Assembly: GCA_903843315.1 (NCBI GenBank)
Contig: CAIMPQ010000038.1
Coordinates: forward strand, 1-18,721
Reading direction: 5' to 3'
DNA from: an uncultured beta proteobacterium
Lineage (GTDB): Bacteria; Pseudomonadota; Gammaproteobacteria; Burkholderiales; Burkholderiaceae
DNA length: 18,721 nt
Shown: piece by piece, positions 7,554-15,999 of the stretch
Position numbering within the stretch: position 1 is the stretch's first letter
Layout: each line of letters opens with the position of its first letter
Notes under the pieces: model-generated
What the model was told of the DNA's origin: nothing
Seen by the model: only the letters and a program-made list of their open reading frames with translations
The model's database searches: none
Position numbers and translations under genes: made by a program

Positions 7554-8879
7554 TTAACTGACCACTTTTGCAAATTCTGCAAAGTAAGTGGGGAAAGTTT
7601 TAGCAACGCAATTGGGATCGTTGATTTTCAAAGCATTGGGACCTAAAGCTGCTAAGGAGAAGCACATCGCCATCCGATGATCATCGTATGTATCAATGCC
7701 TCCACTGGGTAATTTCCAATCGGTTTGTGGCGGCGCATTCACCACAATATAGTCAGCGCCCTCTTCAACGGTTGCACCAACTTTTCTTAATTCAGTTGCC
7801 ATAGCAGCAATACGATCGGTTTCTTTGACACGCCAGCTCGCAATATTATTTAAGCGAGTAGGGCCTTCCGCAAACAATGCAGCAACTGCGAGTGTCATTG
7901 CTGCATCCGGAATCTCAGTACAGTCCATCGTAATGCCATTTAATCTTCCGTTCGCATTTTTGACACCAGAGACTTCAATCCAATCCTCACCAGCAGTAAT
8001 GTTGGCGCCCATCAAGGCAAGTGCATCAGCAAATGCAACATCCCCTTGAATACTGTCATTGCCTACGCCAAGCACGCGCACAGGACCACCACCGATAGCG
8101 CCTAGCGCTAAGAAATAAGAGGCGGAAGAGGCATCTCCTTCAACGGATAATTGACTAGGGCTCTTGTAAACAGCATCTGCTGTTTTTGTTGGAATGATGA
8201 ACGAGTGCTTATCAGGACAAGCAACATTGACACCAAAACGTGCCATGAGTTTTATCGTGATATCGATATATGGACGTGAAATCAGTTCGCCAACCACTTC
8301 AATTCGAACAGGTTCGATTGCAACCAAAGGCAAAGCCATCAGTAGTGCCGTTAAGAATTGGCTTGAGACATCACCACGTACCTTAACAACATCTTTAATT
8401 TGAATATCTGCTGCTGAGATTTTGATTGGGGGATAGCCTTCTTGTAATTCATATTCGATTTTGGCGCCTACTTGACGTAAGCCATCCACTAAATCGCGTA
8501 TCGGCCTTTCATGCATCCGTGCCACGCCTGACAAACGATAGTTACCACCTTGCATGGCGAGGGCTGCAGTTAAAGGACGTATAGCAGTCCCCGCATTGCC
8601 CATAAAAAGATCAGCTTCACGCACTGGAAATTGACCCCCACAACCTTCAACCACACAAACATTGTTCGCCTGATCAGTGACCGATAAACCTAATTGACGC
8701 AAGGCACTGCGCATAACTTGGGTGTCATCGGCATCGAGCAAATTCTTCAAAGTAGTTGTACCAGAGGAGAGTGCAGCTAGCAGCAATACACGATTGGAAA
8801 TACTTTTAGATCCTGGCAAAATAATTGAGCCCTGAGCCCGCTTGAATGGTCCAATCGTAATATCAGGCAAACCACTCAT
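7554..8879 (-). CDS. aroA: 3-phosphoshikimate 1-carboxyvinyltransferase (EPSP synthase)
   Basis: Transfers the enolpyruvyl group of PEP to shikimate 3-phosphate, the sixth step of the shikimate pathway. It has the two-domain EPSP synthase fold; motifs are LPGSKSISNR (K25), GNAGTAIRPL (94-103), RPYID (202-206) and the C-terminal DTYDDHRMAM (396-405). The unaltered GNAGTAxRP motif marks a class I, presumably glyphosate-sensitive, enzyme. I chose ATG at 8879, giving 441 residues beginning MSGLPDITIGPF. It shares one base with the tyrA stop (TGATG). A TTG codon immediately before it (8882) is a possible start adding one residue but is less likely. In Pseudomonas the tyrA and aroA homologues are fused into one protein; here they are separate but abut. 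Confidence 0.97.
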   Translation of the reverse strand: MSGLPDITIGPFKRAQGSIILPGSKSISNRVLLLAALSSGTTTLKNLLDADDTQVMRSALRQLGLSVTDQANNVCVVEGCGGQFPVREADLFMGNAGTAIRPLTAALAMQGGNYRLSGVARMHERPIRDLVDGLRQVGAKIEYELQEGYPPIKISAADIQIKDVVKVRGDVSSQFLTALLMALPLVAIEPVRIEVVGELISRPYIDITIKLMARFGVNVACPDKHSFIIPTKTADAVYKSPSQLSVEGDASSASYFLALGAIGGGPVRVLGVGNDSIQGDVAFADALALMGANITAGEDWIEVSGVKNANGRLNGITMDCTEIPDAAMTLAVAALFAEGPTRLNNIASWRVKETDRIAAMATELRKVGATVEEGADYIVVNAPPQTDWKLPSGGIDTYDDHRMAMCFSLAALGPNALKINDPNCVAKTFPTYFAEFAKVVS

Positions 8880-9760
8880 CAAATCACATCCAAATCTTGA
8901 CGCGCTTTACTTGCCTTATTGAATAATTTCTCTAGCCCGGCGCCATCGTTTTCAGCAATTAATTTACGCATGTGATTCACGATTAATAAGTATTGATCGA
9001 GTTCCTTCAGAATGGCAGTGCGATTACCCAAGCAAATATCCCGCCACATCTCTGGACTAGATGCAGCAATGCGGGTGAAGTCTTTAAAGCCAGCTCCCAC
9101 ATGATCTAATTTTTGATCAGCATCTTCTGAATTCACTACGCTTGCCATCAAGGCATAAGAAAGAAGATGGGGTAGATGGGATACAGCTGCATAAATAGCA
9201 TCGTGTTGCACGCTACCAATCTTTTTTACCATTGAACCGACTGACTCCCAAAAGCCAATAATCAGGGATGTATCTTCAGGTGAGTTTTCTTGTAAAGGAC
9301 AAATAATGGTTTGCTTACCTTGAAATAAATCCGCTTTAGCGGCACTTGCCCCATGTTGAGCACCCCCGGCAATCGGATGTGCTGGCACAAACTGACATGC
9401 CTTTTTACCTAAGATTTCTTTGGCGGCCAGGATGACATCACCTTTGGTGCTTCCCGCATCAGTGATCATTGTTTTGGGCTCAAGATAAGGCTCCATGACT
9501 TCAAAGGCAGCGCGCATTTGGGCTACAGGTGTACAAAGAACAATCACATCTGATTGCTTAGCAGCCTCAACCAAATCCACCACACCATCTATCGCCCCCA
9601 TTTTTTGCGCTAGTTCTAGATTTTCTTTGCTGCGACCAACGCCTAAGACCTTAGTAACGACACCTGCTTGCTTGAGCGCTAAACCCAAAGATGCGCCAAT
9701 CAAACCAACACCAACGATAGTGACGGTGCCGTAATTGCTTGCTGGATTGATGATGGTCAT
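8879..9760 (-). CDS. tyrA: Prephenate (or arogenate) dehydrogenase
   Basis: Oxidative decarboxylation of prephenate to 4-hydroxyphenylpyruvate, or of arogenate to tyrosine. The 293-residue monofunctional TyrA has the Rossmann motif GVGLIGASLG (17-26), DAGSTKG (101-107), the active-site HPIAGG (128-133), and HLPH at 195-198 in the C-terminal dimerisation domain. No chorismate mutase domain and no ACT domain are present, so it is the short form. Substrate and cofactor preference cannot be read from this sequence. It lies 27 bases after hisC and its TGA stop shares one base with the aroA ATG. Confidence 0.95.
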   Translation of the reverse strand: MTIINPASNYGTVTIVGVGLIGASLGLALKQAGVVTKVLGVGRSKENLELAQKMGAIDGVVDLVEAAKQSDVIVLCTPVAQMRAAFEVMEPYLEPKTMITDAGSTKGDVILAAKEILGKKACQFVPAHPIAGGAQHGASAAKADLFQGKQTIICPLQENSPEDTSLIIGFWESVGSMVKKIGSVQHDAIYAAVSHLPHLLSYALMASVVNSEDADQKLDHVGAGFKDFTRIAASSPEMWRDICLGNRTAILKELDQYLLIVNHMRKLIAENDGAGLEKLFNKASKARQDLDVI

Positions 9761-9787
9761 GAGTAATGTCGATATCTATTTGGATGT

Positions 9788-10912
9788 TTATTTTTGAGCC
9801 AAGATTTCTTTTAAGGCAACAATAAAGGCGGCATTTTCTTCCGGCAACCCAATGGAGATACGCAGCCACTCCGGTAATCCATAATTTCCAACTGGACGAA
9901 CAATAATTCCGCGTTTGAGTAATTCGAGATTAATTCGTATGCCCGCTTGATCATCATTGCCCACTTTGACTAAGACAAAATTTCCAGCCGATGGCAAGTA
10001 CTGAAGCCCTAATTGATCAAATGCTTTGGTCAGCTGCTCATAACCAGCATGATTGAGTTCGAAACCTTGCTGCAAGAATGCTTTGTCCTGAAACGCTGCA
10101 ATGGCTGCAGCTTGGGCCAGACTGTTTACATTAAATGGTTGACGAATGCGATTCAATAAATCGGTTAAGTGGGGTTGAGCAACACCATAGCCAATACGCA
10201 GACCAGCTAAGCCATACGCTTTAGAGAAGCTACGGGATAGGATCATATTTGGAAAGCGCTTCACCCAAGCAATAGCGTCATAACGCTGTTCTGGGTTGAG
10301 ATATTCGTTATAGGCTTCATCCAAAACCACCACAACATGAGGTGGTACTGCTATCAAGAAATCTTCAATCTCTTTTGCAGTCAAATAACTTCCCGTTGGA
10401 TTATTGGGGTTGGCTACGAAAACCAATTTGGCTTTATCGCCAGCCGCTTTAACTGCGGCCAGCATTGCAGGAAGGTCATGACCATAAGTAGCAGTTGCAG
10501 ACACCTCCACTGCCTTTGCACCAATAGCTTGGGTGGCAAGTGGATACACAGCAAAAGCATGCATAGAGAAGATTACTTCATCGCCTGCTTGTGCAACAGC
10601 GCGGGCTGCCAACTCCAAGATGTCATTACTGCCATTGCCCAAAGTAATCCAGTCACTTGGCACGCCCAAGCGCTCAGACAATACGTTCTTTAATTCAAAG
10701 CCATTGGAGTCTGGATAGCGGCCTAGATCGCTCGCCGCCTTAAGCATGGCTTCTTTTGCGGACTGCGGCATTCCCAATGGGTTCTCATTGGAAGCCAGCT
10801 TCACAATTTTGCTTTCGTCCAAACCATACTCCCGTGCTACCTCACTGATGGGTCGACCCCCCACATAAGGTGCAATGGCGTGAATGTGTTTTAAACCAAT
10901 CTTAGAAGTCAT
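9788..10912 (-). CDS. hisC: Histidinol-phosphate aminotransferase family protein, likely aromatic aminotransferase in this context
   Basis: PLP-dependent fold type I aminotransferase of 374 residues. Visible features are ASNENPLG at 40-47, NPNNPTG at 168-174, the PLP-contact DEAY (198-201), the Schiff-base lysine K231 in SRSFSKAYGLAGLRIGYG (226-243), and the carboxylate-binding arginine in LRISIG (R351). The sequence is HisC family. Its place between pheA and tyrA, rather than in a his operon, matches hisHb of Pseudomonas stutzeri/aeruginosa, a broad-specificity enzyme acting on aromatic keto acids as well as imidazole-acetol phosphate. I therefore infer that it transaminates phenylpyruvate, 4-hydroxyphenylpyruvate or prephenate; a second hisC in the his operon would support this. 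The start ATG follows pheA by 11 bases. Confidence 0.92.
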   Translation of the reverse strand: MTSKIGLKHIHAIAPYVGGRPISEVAREYGLDESKIVKLASNENPLGMPQSAKEAMLKAASDLGRYPDSNGFELKNVLSERLGVPSDWITLGNGSNDILELAARAVAQAGDEVIFSMHAFAVYPLATQAIGAKAVEVSATATYGHDLPAMLAAVKAAGDKAKLVFVANPNNPTGSYLTAKEIEDFLIAVPPHVVVVLDEAYNEYLNPEQRYDAIAWVKRFPNMILSRSFSKAYGLAGLRIGYGVAQPHLTDLLNRIRQPFNVNSLAQAAAIAAFQDKAFLQQGFELNHAGYEQLTKAFDQLGLQYLPSAGNFVLVKVGNDDQAGIRINLELLKRGIIVRPVGNYGLPEWLRISIGLPEENAAFIVALKEILAQK

Positions 10913-10923
10913 TCCGAGTCTTA

Positions 10924-12003
10924 CTAGGCTGAATGAGGATAAGAACCCAGGTTCTTATAGAAAGCAGCAGTTTCTTTAAGCTCTTCTAAAGCTTTCACTA
11001 CTTTTTCATCGTCTGCATGACCAGCGATATCAATATAGAAGTGATATTCCCAAGTCCCTTTACGTGCAGGACGAGATTCAAAGCGATTCATGGATACACC
11101 ATGCTTTGCTAAAGGAGCAAGTAGGCGATGTACAGCACCAGGCTGGTTGTCAACAGACATGACTAGGGAAGTTTGATCCTTACCAGTTGACTGACATTCA
11201 TAGGCACCAACAATCACAAAACGGGTGCGGTTATGCGGATCATCCTGAATCTGCGCAGCCACCGCTTGCAAGCCATAGGTTTCTTGTGCAGGCTCGCCAG
11301 CAATCGCAGCTAAAGTGGGGTCACTTTCAGCTAAACGAGCGGCCTCAGCATTGCTGCTAACCGCCTGACGCTTCAGCTGTGGGGCATGTTCGCTCAACCA
11401 TTGCTGGCACTGGGCCAAAGCTTGTGCGTGAGCGCAAACAGTAGTGACACCATCTAAATTACCGCTCTTGGTGAGTAGGTGATGATGAATAGGCAGAACC
11501 ACTTCACCACTAATATGCATTGGTGAATCCAATAACAAATCTAAGGTACGAGAGATTGCCCCCTCGCTAGAGTTCTCAACCGGCACCACGCCAAATTGCG
11601 CAGCGCCCTTCTCTACCGATTTAAAAACTTCATCAATGCTGGCGCAAGGCAAGCCAGCAATTGAATGGCCAAAATAAGTTTGCGCTGCTTGCTCAGAAAA
11701 AGTTCCTGCTGGTCCGAGATAAGCAATCGTTTGGCGGGCTTCTAAAGCCCTACAGGCAGACATCACCTCACGCCAAATAGCAGCAATACCATCGGGCAAT
11801 AAAGGACCGTCATTGATTTCTTGCAAACGCGTAACAACCTGGCGCTCGCGTTCAGGACGAAAGACTGGAGAAGAGAAACCGCCTTTGACATGTCCAACTT
11901 CTTGCGCCGCTTTAGCACGCTGCGTCAGCAAATCCAAAATTGCCGCATCTAATGCATCAATTTTTTCTCGCAAGGGAGCTAAGCGCTGTTCTTCAGTACT
12001 CAT
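10924..12003 (-). CDS. pheA: Bifunctional chorismate mutase / prephenate dehydratase
   Basis: P-protein making phenylpyruvate from chorismate. Its 359 residues hold three parts. The first is an AroQ chorismate mutase (about 8-90) with R12, R29, K40, R52 and E53 in positions matching E. coli R11, R28, K39, R51 and E52. The second is a prephenate dehydratase domain (about 92-268) with AYLGPAGTFSE (94-104), PVENSSEGAI (141-150) and NRTRF (258-262). The third is a C-terminal ACT domain (about 277-355) with the phenylalanine-binding ESRP (309-312). The intact ACT site suggests feedback inhibition by phenylalanine. Its ATG shares one base with the serC stop (TAATG), a typical coupled start. No leader-peptide attenuator is possible in such a tight junction, so regulation is more likely enzymatic. 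Confidence 0.97.
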   Translation of the reverse strand: MSTEEQRLAPLREKIDALDAAILDLLTQRAKAAQEVGHVKGGFSSPVFRPERERQVVTRLQEINDGPLLPDGIAAIWREVMSACRALEARQTIAYLGPAGTFSEQAAQTYFGHSIAGLPCASIDEVFKSVEKGAAQFGVVPVENSSEGAISRTLDLLLDSPMHISGEVVLPIHHHLLTKSGNLDGVTTVCAHAQALAQCQQWLSEHAPQLKRQAVSSNAEAARLAESDPTLAAIAGEPAQETYGLQAVAAQIQDDPHNRTRFVIVGAYECQSTGKDQTSLVMSVDNQPGAVHRLLAPLAKHGVSMNRFESRPARKGTWEYHFYIDIAGHADDEKVVKALEELKETAAFYKNLGSYPHSA

Positions 12004-13100
12004 TAAGCCCGCCTTTCAAAATCACGCATAAATTCAACCAAGGCTTTAACGCCTTCCAATGGCATGGCGTTGTAAATACTGGCCCGCATGCCGCCCGCAG
12101 CTTTATGACCCCGTAGCGCAACCAAGCCAGCCGCACTCGATTGAGCCAAGAACTCTGCATTCAGGTTCTCATCTTTTAGAAAGAAAGTCACGTTCATGCG
12201 CGAGCGATAAGCTTTTGTGACGCGATTTTCATACAAACTACTGTGATCTAAGAAGTGATAGAGCAAATCAGCCTTCTCTTGATTGCGCTTCTCAATCACC
12301 TTCACGCCACCTTGTTGTAGCAACCACTTAAATCCTAAGCCTGCCATGTAAATCGAGAAGGTCGGTGGTGTATTGATCATGGACTGAGTACCAGCCTGCA
12401 CAGACCAGTCCCAAATCGTTGGCGTAATACCCATGCTATGCCCAATTAAATCTTTGCGTACGATCACAATGGTTACGCCAGAGGGGCCAATATTTTTCTG
12501 TGCGCCACCAAACCAAACAGCACACTGAGTGATGTCCATCTCTTTGGAGAGAATATTGCTAGAAATGTCCGCTACCAAAGGAACATTACTCACATCAGGA
12601 ACATCTGGAAATTCAACGCCACCAATGGTTTCATTCGCGCAGTAGAACACATAGGCGGCATCATCTGATAACTGCCAAGATGATCTCGGGGGAATGGTAT
12701 TAAATTTCTCAGCCACAGATGAGGCGGCTAAATTAGCTACGCCATATTTCTGCGCTTCTTTATATGATTTTTCTGACCAGACTCCAGTAACAATGTAATC
12801 CGCCTTAGGGCCATTCTTAGCCAATGGCATGAGATTCATTGGAATCGCTGCGTTCTGCCCAAGTCCACCACCTTGCAAAAGCAATATTTCATAAGTCTCA
12901 GGGATACTCATCAAGGTACGTAAATCTTGTATTACCTCTTCATACACTTCCATGAATTCTTTGCTGCGATGGCTAATTTCCATCACGCTAGTTCCCAGCC
13001 CGCGCCAATTCAGCATTTCATCAGCAGCCTGTTTCAACACCTCTTCAGGTAAGGTTGCAGGCCCCGCAGCGAAATTAAAAATGCGGCGGTCGAAGCTCAT
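12003..13100 (-). CDS. serC: Phosphoserine aminotransferase
   Basis: Makes 3-phosphoserine from 3-phosphohydroxypyruvate and glutamate and also serves the DXP-dependent PLP pathway. The 365-residue fold type I aminotransferase has FNFAAGPATLP (8-18), NWRGLGTSVMEISHRS (31-46), the PLP-phosphate loop QGGGLGQNAAIP (76-87), TGVWSEKSYKEA (105-116), VADIS (176-180) and the Schiff-base lysine K202 in FGGAQKNIGPSG (197-208). The loop has leucine where E. coli SerC has arginine (GGGRGQ), but contacts there are largely backbone. The gene follows gyrA by 27 bases and starts the amino acid part of the operon. Confidence 0.97.
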   Translation of the reverse strand: MSFDRRIFNFAAGPATLPEEVLKQAADEMLNWRGLGTSVMEISHRSKEFMEVYEEVIQDLRTLMSIPETYEILLLQGGGLGQNAAIPMNLMPLAKNGPKADYIVTGVWSEKSYKEAQKYGVANLAASSVAEKFNTIPPRSSWQLSDDAAYVFYCANETIGGVEFPDVPDVSNVPLVADISSNILSKEMDITQCAVWFGGAQKNIGPSGVTIVIVRKDLIGHSMGITPTIWDWSVQAGTQSMINTPPTFSIYMAGLGFKWLLQQGGVKVIEKRNQEKADLLYHFLDHSSLYENRVTKAYRSRMNVTFFLKDENLNAEFLAQSSAAGLVALRGHKAAGGMRASIYNAMPLEGVKALVEFMRDFERRA

Positions 13101-13118
13101 CGTCTTAGCTAATCGAGT

Positions 13119-13139
13119 GATGACGCCTTAAGCGTCACC
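13119..13139 (-). other. Hairpin enclosing the gyrA stop codon
   Basis: On the minus strand GGUGACGC (13139-13132... read 5' to 3'), loop UUAAG, GCGUCAUC form an eight-pair stem with one wobble; the inner six pairs are perfect (TGACGC/GCGTCA). The TAA stop of gyrA (13130-13128) lies in the loop. No T tract follows, so it is not a classical terminator. It may be an mRNA processing, stability or attenuation element between gyrA and serC; this is inference. Confidence 0.5.
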
Positions 13140-15839
13140 CGCCGCATCAGAATTGGAATCGATTGTTGGATCTGCAGACTCATCACCCTCTTCTGCATCA
13201 TCAGTACCCTCGTCATCAGAATCACTTTCAGCAATACGCTGTAGGCCTGACAAGCGAGTACCTTCATCTACGTTGATCAAAGTAACACCCTGAGTAGCGC
13301 GGCCCATCTCACGAATTTCAGAAACCCGTGTGCGCACCAGAATGCCACCAGTAGTGATCAGCATAATTTGATCTTCAGGTGAAACTAATGCAGCGGCAAC
13401 TACTTTACCGTTACGTTCTGTAGTCTGAATCGCAATCATGCCCTTCGTACCGCGACCATGACGAGTGTATTCAGCGATTGGAGTACGTTTACCAAAACCA
13501 TTTTCAGTCGCAGTCAAGACGCTACTTGGAGTCGCAATGCCGGTGGCTTCGATTACCGCTGCTTCAACACCTTCTCCAGCCTCAGCTGGGGCAACCAACA
13601 TCGCAATCACTTGATGACCCACACCCAAGTTCATACCGCGCACACCACGGGCCGTACGTCCCATTGGGCGAACATCATTCTCATCAAAGCGCACTGCTTT
13701 ACCAGCATCGGAGAACAACATCACATCGTGTTGACCATCAGTAATCGCTGCGCCTACTAAGAAATCACTCTCATTCAAATCCACTGCAATGATGCCGGCT
13801 TTACGTGGGTTGGAGAAGTCCGATAAACGCGTCTTCTTCACCGTTCCAAGGCTAGTTGCCATAAAGACGTAATGATCATCTTGATAACCCTTAATTGGGA
13901 GAATGACCGTAATTTTTTCGCCTTCAATCAATGGGAACATATTGACGATTGGCTTGCCACGTGAGGTACGACTTCCTTGCGGAACTTCCCACACTTTGAG
14001 CCAATACATCCGGCCACGATCGGAGAAGCACAAAATGATGTCATGTGTATTTGCAACAAAGAGCGTGTCAATCCAGTCTTCATTCTTCGTTGCTGCCGCT
14101 TGCTTGCCACGTCCACCGCGCTTTTGCGCACGGTATTCACTCAATGGCTGGCTCTTCATATAACCTGTATTTGAAAGAGTGACCACCATATCTTGCGGCG
14201 TAATCAAATCTTCCGTAAAGAGCTCAGTTGCATTCATTTCAATAAATGAACGGCGACCAGTATCACCACCAGCAATGCCAAACTCTGCTTGAACTTCTTT
14301 CAACTCAGATTCAATGACTTGCGTCACCCGTTCTGGCTTGGCCAATAAATCTAGCAAATCAGATATCTCTGACATAACTTCTTTGTACTCATTCACAATC
14401 TTGTCTTGCTCAAGACCAGTCAAGCGTTGCAAACGCATCTGCAAAATTTCTTGCGCCTGGCTATCAGAGAGACGATACAAGCCTGTAGTTTGCATTCCAT
14501 ATTCAGGCAATAAACCCTCTGGACGATAGGCGTTTCGGCCTCCCGGTGTATCAGTCTCGGCACGCGCCAACATCTCACGCACCATTGAAGAGTCCCAGGC
14601 TTTACCCATCAACTCTTGTTTCGCAATCACTGGGTTTGCAGCCGCTTTGATCAGCGCAATGAACTCATCGATATTTGCTAAAGCAACTGCTAAGCCTTCT
14701 AATACGTGACCGCGATCGCGTGCTTTACGCAATTCAAAAATCGTACGGCGTGTTACTACTTCGCGACGATGTTGCAAGAAGTACTCTAGCATTTGCTTCA
14801 AGTTCAACAAGCGTGGTTGGTTATCTACCAAGGCCACCATGTTCATACCGAAGTTATCTTGTAACTGAGTACTCTTATATAAATTATTGAGAACCACTTC
14901 AGGCACTTCGCCGCGTTTGAGTTCGATCACCACACGCATACCGGATTTATCGGACTCGTCACGTAAATCAGAAATACCTTCGACTTTTTTCTCGTTCACC
15001 AGTTCCGCAATACGCTCGAGCAAGTTCTTTTTATTGACTTGGTATGGCAACTCATCAACGATGATGGACTGACGTGCACCTTTATCAAGGTCTTCAAAGT
15101 GAGTCTTCGCTCTCATCACTACACGTCCACGGCCGGTGCGATAGCCCTCACGAACCCCTTGAACACCGTAAATAATGCCGGCGGTCGGAAAATCTGGCGC
15201 CGGGATGATCTCAATCAGCTCGTCAATCGTGCATTCTGGGTTATGAAGCACATGCAAACAGGCTGTAATCACCTCATCCAGGTTGTGAGGGGGGATATTG
15301 GTCGCCATACCCACCGCAATGCCTGAGCTGCCATTAATCAGCAAATTAGGTACTTTTGCAGGAAGAATCAGCGGTTCCTTCTCGCTCCCATCGTAATTTG
15401 GCCCAAAATCGACGGTTTCCTTGTCCAAATCAGCCAAAAGCTCATGCGCAATCTTGCGGAGGCGGATCTCGGTATATCGCATAGCAGCCGCGTTATCACC
15501 GTCTACGGAGCCAAAATTGCCCTGTCCGTCAATCAGCATATAGCGCAAAGAGAAATCCTGAGCCATCCGAACGATCGTGTCATACACCGCAGAATCACCG
15601 TGCGGGTGGTATTTACCGATTACATCGCCAACTATACGGGCAGATTTTTTGTAAGCTCGGTTCCAATCGTTGTTTAATTCATACATAGCGAATAAGACCC
15701 GGCGGTGAACCGGTTTGAGGCCATCACGCACGTCTGGCAGGGCTCTGCCGACGATGACGCTCATTGCGTAGTCCAAATAGGACCGCCGCATTTCGTCTTC
15801 GAGGGATATTGGTAGTGTTTCTTTAGCGGCTTGTTCCAT
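13128..15839 (-). CDS. gyrA: DNA gyrase subunit A
   Basis: Breakage-reunion subunit of gyrase, which introduces negative supercoils with GyrB. The 903 residues keep E. coli numbering at the N-terminus: quinolone-region residues G81, D82, S83 and D87 are the susceptible wild-type forms, and the catalytic tyrosine is Y122 in AAAMRYTEIRL (117-127). The tower and coiled-coil follow to about 520. The C-terminal DNA-wrapping domain starts near 530 and carries the GyrA box QKRGGRG (572-578), which distinguishes it from ParC. The last 35 residues are a strongly acidic, S/D/E-rich tail, as in E. coli GyrA. It starts at ATG 15839, with only a weak ribosome-binding site (TATTTCTAG), divergent from ompA. 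Confidence 0.98.
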   Translation of the reverse strand: MEQAAKETLPISLEDEMRRSYLDYAMSVIVGRALPDVRDGLKPVHRRVLFAMYELNNDWNRAYKKSARIVGDVIGKYHPHGDSAVYDTIVRMAQDFSLRYMLIDGQGNFGSVDGDNAAAMRYTEIRLRKIAHELLADLDKETVDFGPNYDGSEKEPLILPAKVPNLLINGSSGIAVGMATNIPPHNLDEVITACLHVLHNPECTIDELIEIIPAPDFPTAGIIYGVQGVREGYRTGRGRVVMRAKTHFEDLDKGARQSIIVDELPYQVNKKNLLERIAELVNEKKVEGISDLRDESDKSGMRVVIELKRGEVPEVVLNNLYKSTQLQDNFGMNMVALVDNQPRLLNLKQMLEYFLQHRREVVTRRTIFELRKARDRGHVLEGLAVALANIDEFIALIKAAANPVIAKQELMGKAWDSSMVREMLARAETDTPGGRNAYRPEGLLPEYGMQTTGLYRLSDSQAQEILQMRLQRLTGLEQDKIVNEYKEVMSEISDLLDLLAKPERVTQVIESELKEVQAEFGIAGGDTGRRSFIEMNATELFTEDLITPQDMVVTLSNTGYMKSQPLSEYRAQKRGGRGKQAAATKNEDWIDTLFVANTHDIILCFSDRGRMYWLKVWEVPQGSRTSRGKPIVNMFPLIEGEKITVILPIKGYQDDHYVFMATSLGTVKKTRLSDFSNPRKAGIIAVDLNESDFLVGAAITDGQHDVMLFSDAGKAVRFDENDVRPMGRTARGVRGMNLGVGHQVIAMLVAPAEAGEGVEAAVIEATGIATPSSVLTATENGFGKRTPIAEYTRHGRGTKGMIAIQTTERNGKVVAAALVSPEDQIMLITTGGILVRTRVSEIREMGRATQGVTLINVDEGTRLSGLQRIAESDSDDEGTDDAEEGDESADPTIDSNSDAAGDA

Positions 15840-15999
15840 CTAGAAATAATATCATTTTGATGACGGGTAGCCCCTATGCTAAGATTCTGTCAGTTTGTAC
15901 GAAATTGAGATGTGTCGCTTTGCAGTTTTTTGCATCAAGGTAGGGCGAATTACATTTAAGTTTGACTTTAATTAAAAAAGAGATTTTTGAGGACTAAAA
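15840..15999. promoter_or_regulatory. Divergent gyrA/ompA intergenic region
   Basis: This 160-base AT-rich gap must hold promoters for gyrA (leftwards) and ompA (rightwards). On the plus strand a good Shine-Dalgarno GAGG (15989-15992) sits seven bases before the ompA ATG. I could not identify a convincing -35/-10 pair in either direction: TTGCAT (15930-15935) with TACATT (15951-15956) has only a 15-base spacer. No other gene or RNA is visible. Confidence 0.5.

Noticed and set aside
8880..8882. TTG as the aroA start, giving one extra methionine
   Set aside because: The adjacent ATG at 8879 is the stronger codon and gives a one-base overlap with tyrA, like the serC/pheA junction.
13458..13760. 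Long open frames opposite gyrA (also at 14675-14890, 15039-15326, 15444-15677)
   Set aside because: They lie entirely antisense to a conserved gene, have no recognisable domains and no ribosome-binding sites; they are coding shadows.
13128..15839. parC rather than gyrA
   Set aside because: The GyrA box, length, acidic tail and the serC neighbour fit GyrA.
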